From Microvelia longipes (Eukaryota > Arthropoda > Insecta > Hemiptera > Veliidae), in the NCBI GenBank assembly GCA_018340805.1, contig JACMZG010001911.1, positions 36,187,214-36,251,213 of the forward strand: DNA of 64,000 nt, given 5' to 3'. The position numbers were made by a program, and so were the translations under genes. The notes under the pieces were generated by a model that did no database searches, had not been told where the DNA came from, and saw only the letters and a list, made by a program, of their open reading frames with translations. Every line of letters starts with the position of its first letter. The first letter of the stretch is position 1. Shown here in pieces: positions 60,477 to 64,000 of the stretch.

Positions 60477-60928
60477 AAAGGATAATAGAAAAAGTCTCTC
60501 CACTGTTAATTAATCATGTACTGACATTGCCAGCTTTCAATCTGAACAGATCATCATTAGTGCCTAAACAACAAAGTAAACCAAAAATAAACAACTAAAT
60601 AAAACCACAAATAAACATGAAAATAAATAAAAATATACAATATCAAACTGTGAAACAGCTTTATCTCTACAGTTCCCTTGTAATTTTCTTCGCATCTCGC
60701 GGTTAATTTTTTGCTTATTTCTTTATATTGCATTATTTAATTTATTTTTTGTTTCCTTTAATTTTTGTTATTGTCTATTTGTATTTATTTTTATGCTTAT
60801 TTGTGGTTTTATTTTTTTATTTATTTTGGTTTACTTTGTTCTTCAGGCCCTGATGATGATCTGTTAAGATTGAAGGCTGGCTTTGTCTTTATATGATTAA
60901 TTAACTTTGGAGAGATTATTGGACTCCA
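60477..60928. mobile_element. Foldback element with ~150-160-bp arms
   Basis: The left arm (60477-60640: TCTCTCCACTGTTAATTAAT, CCAGCTTTCAATCTGAACAG, ATCATCATTAGTGCCT, AAAACCACAAATAAAC) is mirrored by the right arm (60776-60928: TTATTTGTGGTTTTA, AGGCCCTGATGATGATCTG, AGATTGAAGGCTGGC, TTAATTAACTTTGGAGAGA). The 135-bp spacer is A+T-rich and has no gene. Confidence 0.8.
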
Positions 60929-61142
60929 CAGCTCTATTTACTTATATTACTATTTAATTTAAAACTTCTTAAAATGTTTAAAAACAAGCTGCCAACCATG
61001 GATCGAGGCTTCCCTATGTATAGGCGGTATAGCCTTAGAAATTTTAAGTGCATATAATATTGCCGTTTGTTGCAAGCGTGTTTATTAGAAAAGTACATAT
61101 CCATTCATAAACATATATCAGGGACTGTGCTAGACTTATTCT

Positions 61143-61230
61143 TTTAAGACCTCTTAGCTACAAGGCGTAAGCGCTGGGGGCCGCTTCGCGGCCCCTGTTT
61201 CTTTTTGTGGCCGCTTGGCGGCCACATGGT
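61143..61230 (+). repeat. GC-rich short repeat with two TTCG/TTGG-loop palindromes
   Basis: Contains GGGGCCGCTTCGCGGCCCC and GTGGCCGCTTGGCGGCCAC, two near-perfect hairpins, after AAGGCGTAAGCGCTGG. It is related to blocks at 22690 and 53236. The surrounding DNA is A+T-rich. Confidence 0.65.
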
Positions 61231-61234
61231 TCAC

Positions 61235-62040
61235 TAATGTATTATAAAAAAAAATTTATTTGTTTACATTATGTCAATTAATGACATTGTTTTGTTTTGA
61301 CTTATATATGTCAATCAATAAAACTAGAACAAAAACCGAGAATGAAATCTAACTTCGAATTTTTGTGAACCATACATAGTAGTTAGTATATGTGTAAAAA
61401 ATTTCAGCCCAATCTAAACACTATATGAGAATTTGTGAATTTTTGAAATTTGAAATGTGGGGGTCATTTTTTGTGGGTTAATGACGTCACACATATTCCA
61501 TAAACAGTAGGTTCGGACATTAGCAAGGTTGATTTTTGTACCAAGTTTCATTTCGATCCGAGAAAGCGTTCGATAGTGTGTTACACTCTAACTAATTCTT
61601 CAACCTGGGAACCCTAGCTTTGAATGATTGTATGAACTCTCAATTCCTCGCTCTAAATTTGTAGCTTACCGACCTTATTTTAGATTTCCCGGTTATTTAC
61701 CACATTTTTTGACTTTTGGTTATTAGTGGTCGCATATCGACTCCAGGCCGGTTTCATTCGATTTAACTCCTAAAAACATTTATTCGACCTTTTTCCCGCT
61801 GAAAATTTAATGTCGAATTTCGTACTAGTTTGACATGATATCGAAATACATCGTGTATTCGAAAATATATTTTTGTCACTTAAACGTAATTTTTTGTGGC
61901 AGCGAACCTCTGAAACAGATTTCTGCCCACTCCACTCCCGTCATGCCACCCATCACATTTTTAATGTATATTCCTTCCTGTGAATTTTTAATAAGAAATT
62001 CGCTAAAACGTGAGCTAAATGTTAGGGAAAAGTGGTAGAA
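61235..62040. other. Repeat-like stretch with an ambiguous ORF
   Basis: 61340-61600 has GTTAATGACGTCAC and GATTTTTGTACCAAGTTTCA, words related to the middle of R1. At 61902-62038 both strands are open: plus GSEPLKQISAHSTPVMPPIT, minus FLIKNSQEGIYIKNVMGGMT. A CAG precedes it on plus. Neither strand could be preferred. Confidence 0.35.
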
Positions 62041-62310
62041 ATTATATTTTTACTTTGCCTCATTTATATCGTAGGTATATAGAAAAAGTATTGTCTTTGC
62101 AAACAAATCCAAAACCGGAATAAAACCGGGATTATCCGTTTCAGGTGTTTTAAAGGCCTCCTGATTAGTTTTCACAATGTGTTATCATCGTAGCTCGTAG
62201 TGTATAATCGTATATTCTGAGGACAAGCGAAGCGAGTCCGAAGCAGGGAGGGTGAGCGTAGTGAATCCTATGTGCTGAGGAAAAGTTCCGAGGTACCCCG
62301 TACCCGATTT
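62041..62310 (-). repeat. R1 repeat, shortened inverse copy
   Basis: Reads as the inverse of R1: ACTTTGCCTCATTTATATCG, CCGGTTTTGGATTTG as CAAATCCAAAACCGG, TATCCGTTTCAGGTGTTTTA, GAGGACAAGCGAAGCGAGTC, GGGTGAGCGTAGTGAATCC and TGAGGAAAAGTTCCGAGGTA. The middle of the family is deleted. Confidence 0.75.
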
Positions 62311-62319
62311 TTCATACCT

Positions 62320-64000
62320 GCTTTTATATCTATTTTTTATACTTTTGGGTAACTTTCTTTTGACACTGTTAACTGTTTCTTTTTTTTAACAACTTTTTTT
62401 CGTGAATATTTTCTGTTTGTTTTACAATTTATTTAAAATACCTTATAATAAATATTTTATTAATATTATTTAATAGTAAAAATTTCCAGAACTGAGTACC
62501 TTTTAACAATAATTGATGATTAGTCATTTTTTTGTTACCTTCAACGTGTCAATGAACTATTATATAATTTCTTTTAATTTTTAGTGTATTTAATTGATTG
62601 TTTATTCAAAACTTTCAAAATTACTTCATTATTTGGTATGTTTGTTGGATTGATGTGCTTTGTTGGAAGATATTGGAACTAATGATTTATTGTCGTTTTA
62701 ACCTTGGTTTATTATTAGTTTTATTTTGACTTCTGTATATATTTTTTTGGTTTGTCAGTGATGAAAACTTTATTAATACTACTAGCTTTACGTTTTCTAT
62801 TTCAATCAATGTTTGTAATTTATTTCTTTTCTTCACTTACTATTGAAGGTTTATAGATAACGTATTGTGTTCACTCTAAGGGAACTCGGCGAACGTCGCA
62901 GGCCCGCGGAACTAGTCTTCGAGGCAACGTGGCCGCGATGCGGCTTACATGATGATACTATATGCATGACAAAATGTCATGTATTTAGCAATAATTTTGA
63001 ATCAACAAATAATACAATACAACAAACAACACACAAGGACTTCTGCTGTGTGGGTGGAAAACTTGCGCCCGCTTTAAAAAGAAAAATTCTGTTTAAGTAT
63101 TTAGTAGGCTAACGATTATACACAGAATTCTATAGTATAGTATTTTAGTTATAAAAATGTTAGTTTTTAAATTTTTCCCCCTAGTGGTGTATACTTCATT
63201 GTGTATTTACTGATATGTGACATAAAACATTATCTTTAGATGTTTCATGTTATTTAATGTTATCACTTTTAATAACATGTTTGTGTTCATATTTTATCTT
63301 TATTACATTACGTTTTTACTTGTTTAGTACATACAACAATTTATATAACATTATGTTTATTTTTATTTACCTTAATTATTTATTAAGCCTCATTTCATGC
63401 TTAACTTAAAAAATTATGTGTTGACTTTAGCCGTACAACACACGGCTAAAGTCAGTTTACAGCGCGGTAAAATAGTGTTGAGGCACCAATAAGGTTGGCC
63501 TGATTTAAAATTGAGGGCGTGGTTTAACATCCAGGACTAACCTCATTGGCTCCAATGAAGTTAGTGGTGAGGTTAGGTAAATCAACAGCGAGGCTTTCCC
63601 CACGCTGTCAACTGATTTCAGCTGTGTGTCGTATTAAAGCAACCATATGTTTACATTTTCTCACCTACTATGGCAGGTTTATAAGAAACGTATTATCGTG
63701 TTCACCCTTAAATCCGAAACCGAGGGTTTATCATAATTATCCGTTCAGACACCTTAATGACGTTCTGGGTGGTTTTCATTTTGCTGGGTGTGTGTCAGTG
63801 CCGCGTATACTGTGTTAGAGTTAGTTTATGTTAACTCCCACTGTGTTAGAGTTTGAGAGTAAAAGCTTGGCCAAAAAAATTGAAGTCTAGTTGTGCTGCC
63901 GGGAGCACAATTACCTATTTTTGCTGAGTCATCTAAAATTTAAAGAAGTCATTAAAAATCAATTAACCTATTGATTTGAGTTTTGGCAGAAATATTGGTT
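62320..64000. other. A+T-rich stretch with R1 fragments, no gene
   Basis: Inverse R1 3'-end pieces lie at about 62845-62880 (GGTTTATAGATAACGTATTG) and 63655-63790 (GGTTTATAAGAAACGTATTA, AATCCGAAACCGAGGG, TATCCGTTCAGACACC). GTGGCCGCGATGCGGC at about 62930 is another GC-rich hairpin. The two ORFs here (62867-63112 and 63546-63818) begin in or cross repeat sequence and have no recognisable domain. Confidence 0.5.

Noticed and set aside
61835..62038. Possible exon on plus or minus strand
   Set aside because: Both strands are open and neither phase joins to the candidate exon at 59381 or to AGPAT; neighbouring DNA is repeat-like.

Overview
The window is a gene-poor, very A+T-rich stretch of a metazoan nuclear genome, most likely an insect or other arthropod. 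The evidence is spliced genes with GT/AG introns, long (TA)n and (CA)n microsatellites, many short inverted-repeat transposons, and protein-coding pieces that are eukaryotic. The order cannot be fixed from the sequence. No rRNA gene, convincing tRNA gene, CRISPR array, operon or prokaryotic gene was found.

Layout. 1-37 kb: intron-like or intergenic A+T-rich DNA seeded with mobile elements. The largest is a 3.35-kb DNA transposon (3251-6600) with ~700-bp terminal inverted repeats, inserted in a TA microsatellite and carrying a broken transposase. Others are a hAT-type non-autonomous element with target duplication (23941-24585), several MITE-like hairpins, a foldback element (27815-28615) and a 139-bp tandem duplication (33744-34020). 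37.5-37.9 kb: a minus-strand coding exon whose end enters a methyl-CpG-binding domain of the MBD5/6 (six-banded) type; the rest of that gene would lie towards position 1 or outside. 42.6-43.4 kb: a small unidentified minus-strand ORF and a decayed copy of part of it. 43.7-45.3 kb: a CpG-containing promoter-like island, then an array of palindromic ATCGACAC motifs. 47-50.5 kb: nested inverted repeats, a pseudogene with two in-frame stops, and a LINE reverse-transcriptase scrap. 51.8-57.8 kb: a minus-strand 1-acyl-glycerol-3-phosphate acyltransferase (AGPAT) gene with three visible coding exons, and a further minus-strand terminal exon downstream that is phase-compatible with it. 57.8-64 kb: repeats again, with one possible plus-strand start exon at 59381-59434.

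One repeat family, called R1 here, recurs throughout. Its ends are the 12-base inverted pair ACTTTTCCTCAT / ATGAGGAAAAGT, and it carries CTCGCTTCGCTCGTC-like blocks near the start. Fuller copies lie at 19754, 41456, 48463, 57793 and (minus) 62041, with fragments elsewhere. The GCGAAGC core of these blocks also sits at the apex of unrelated hairpin repeats.

The real genes are separate; nothing suggests that they form a shared pathway. All identifications come from reading the sequence without database searches.
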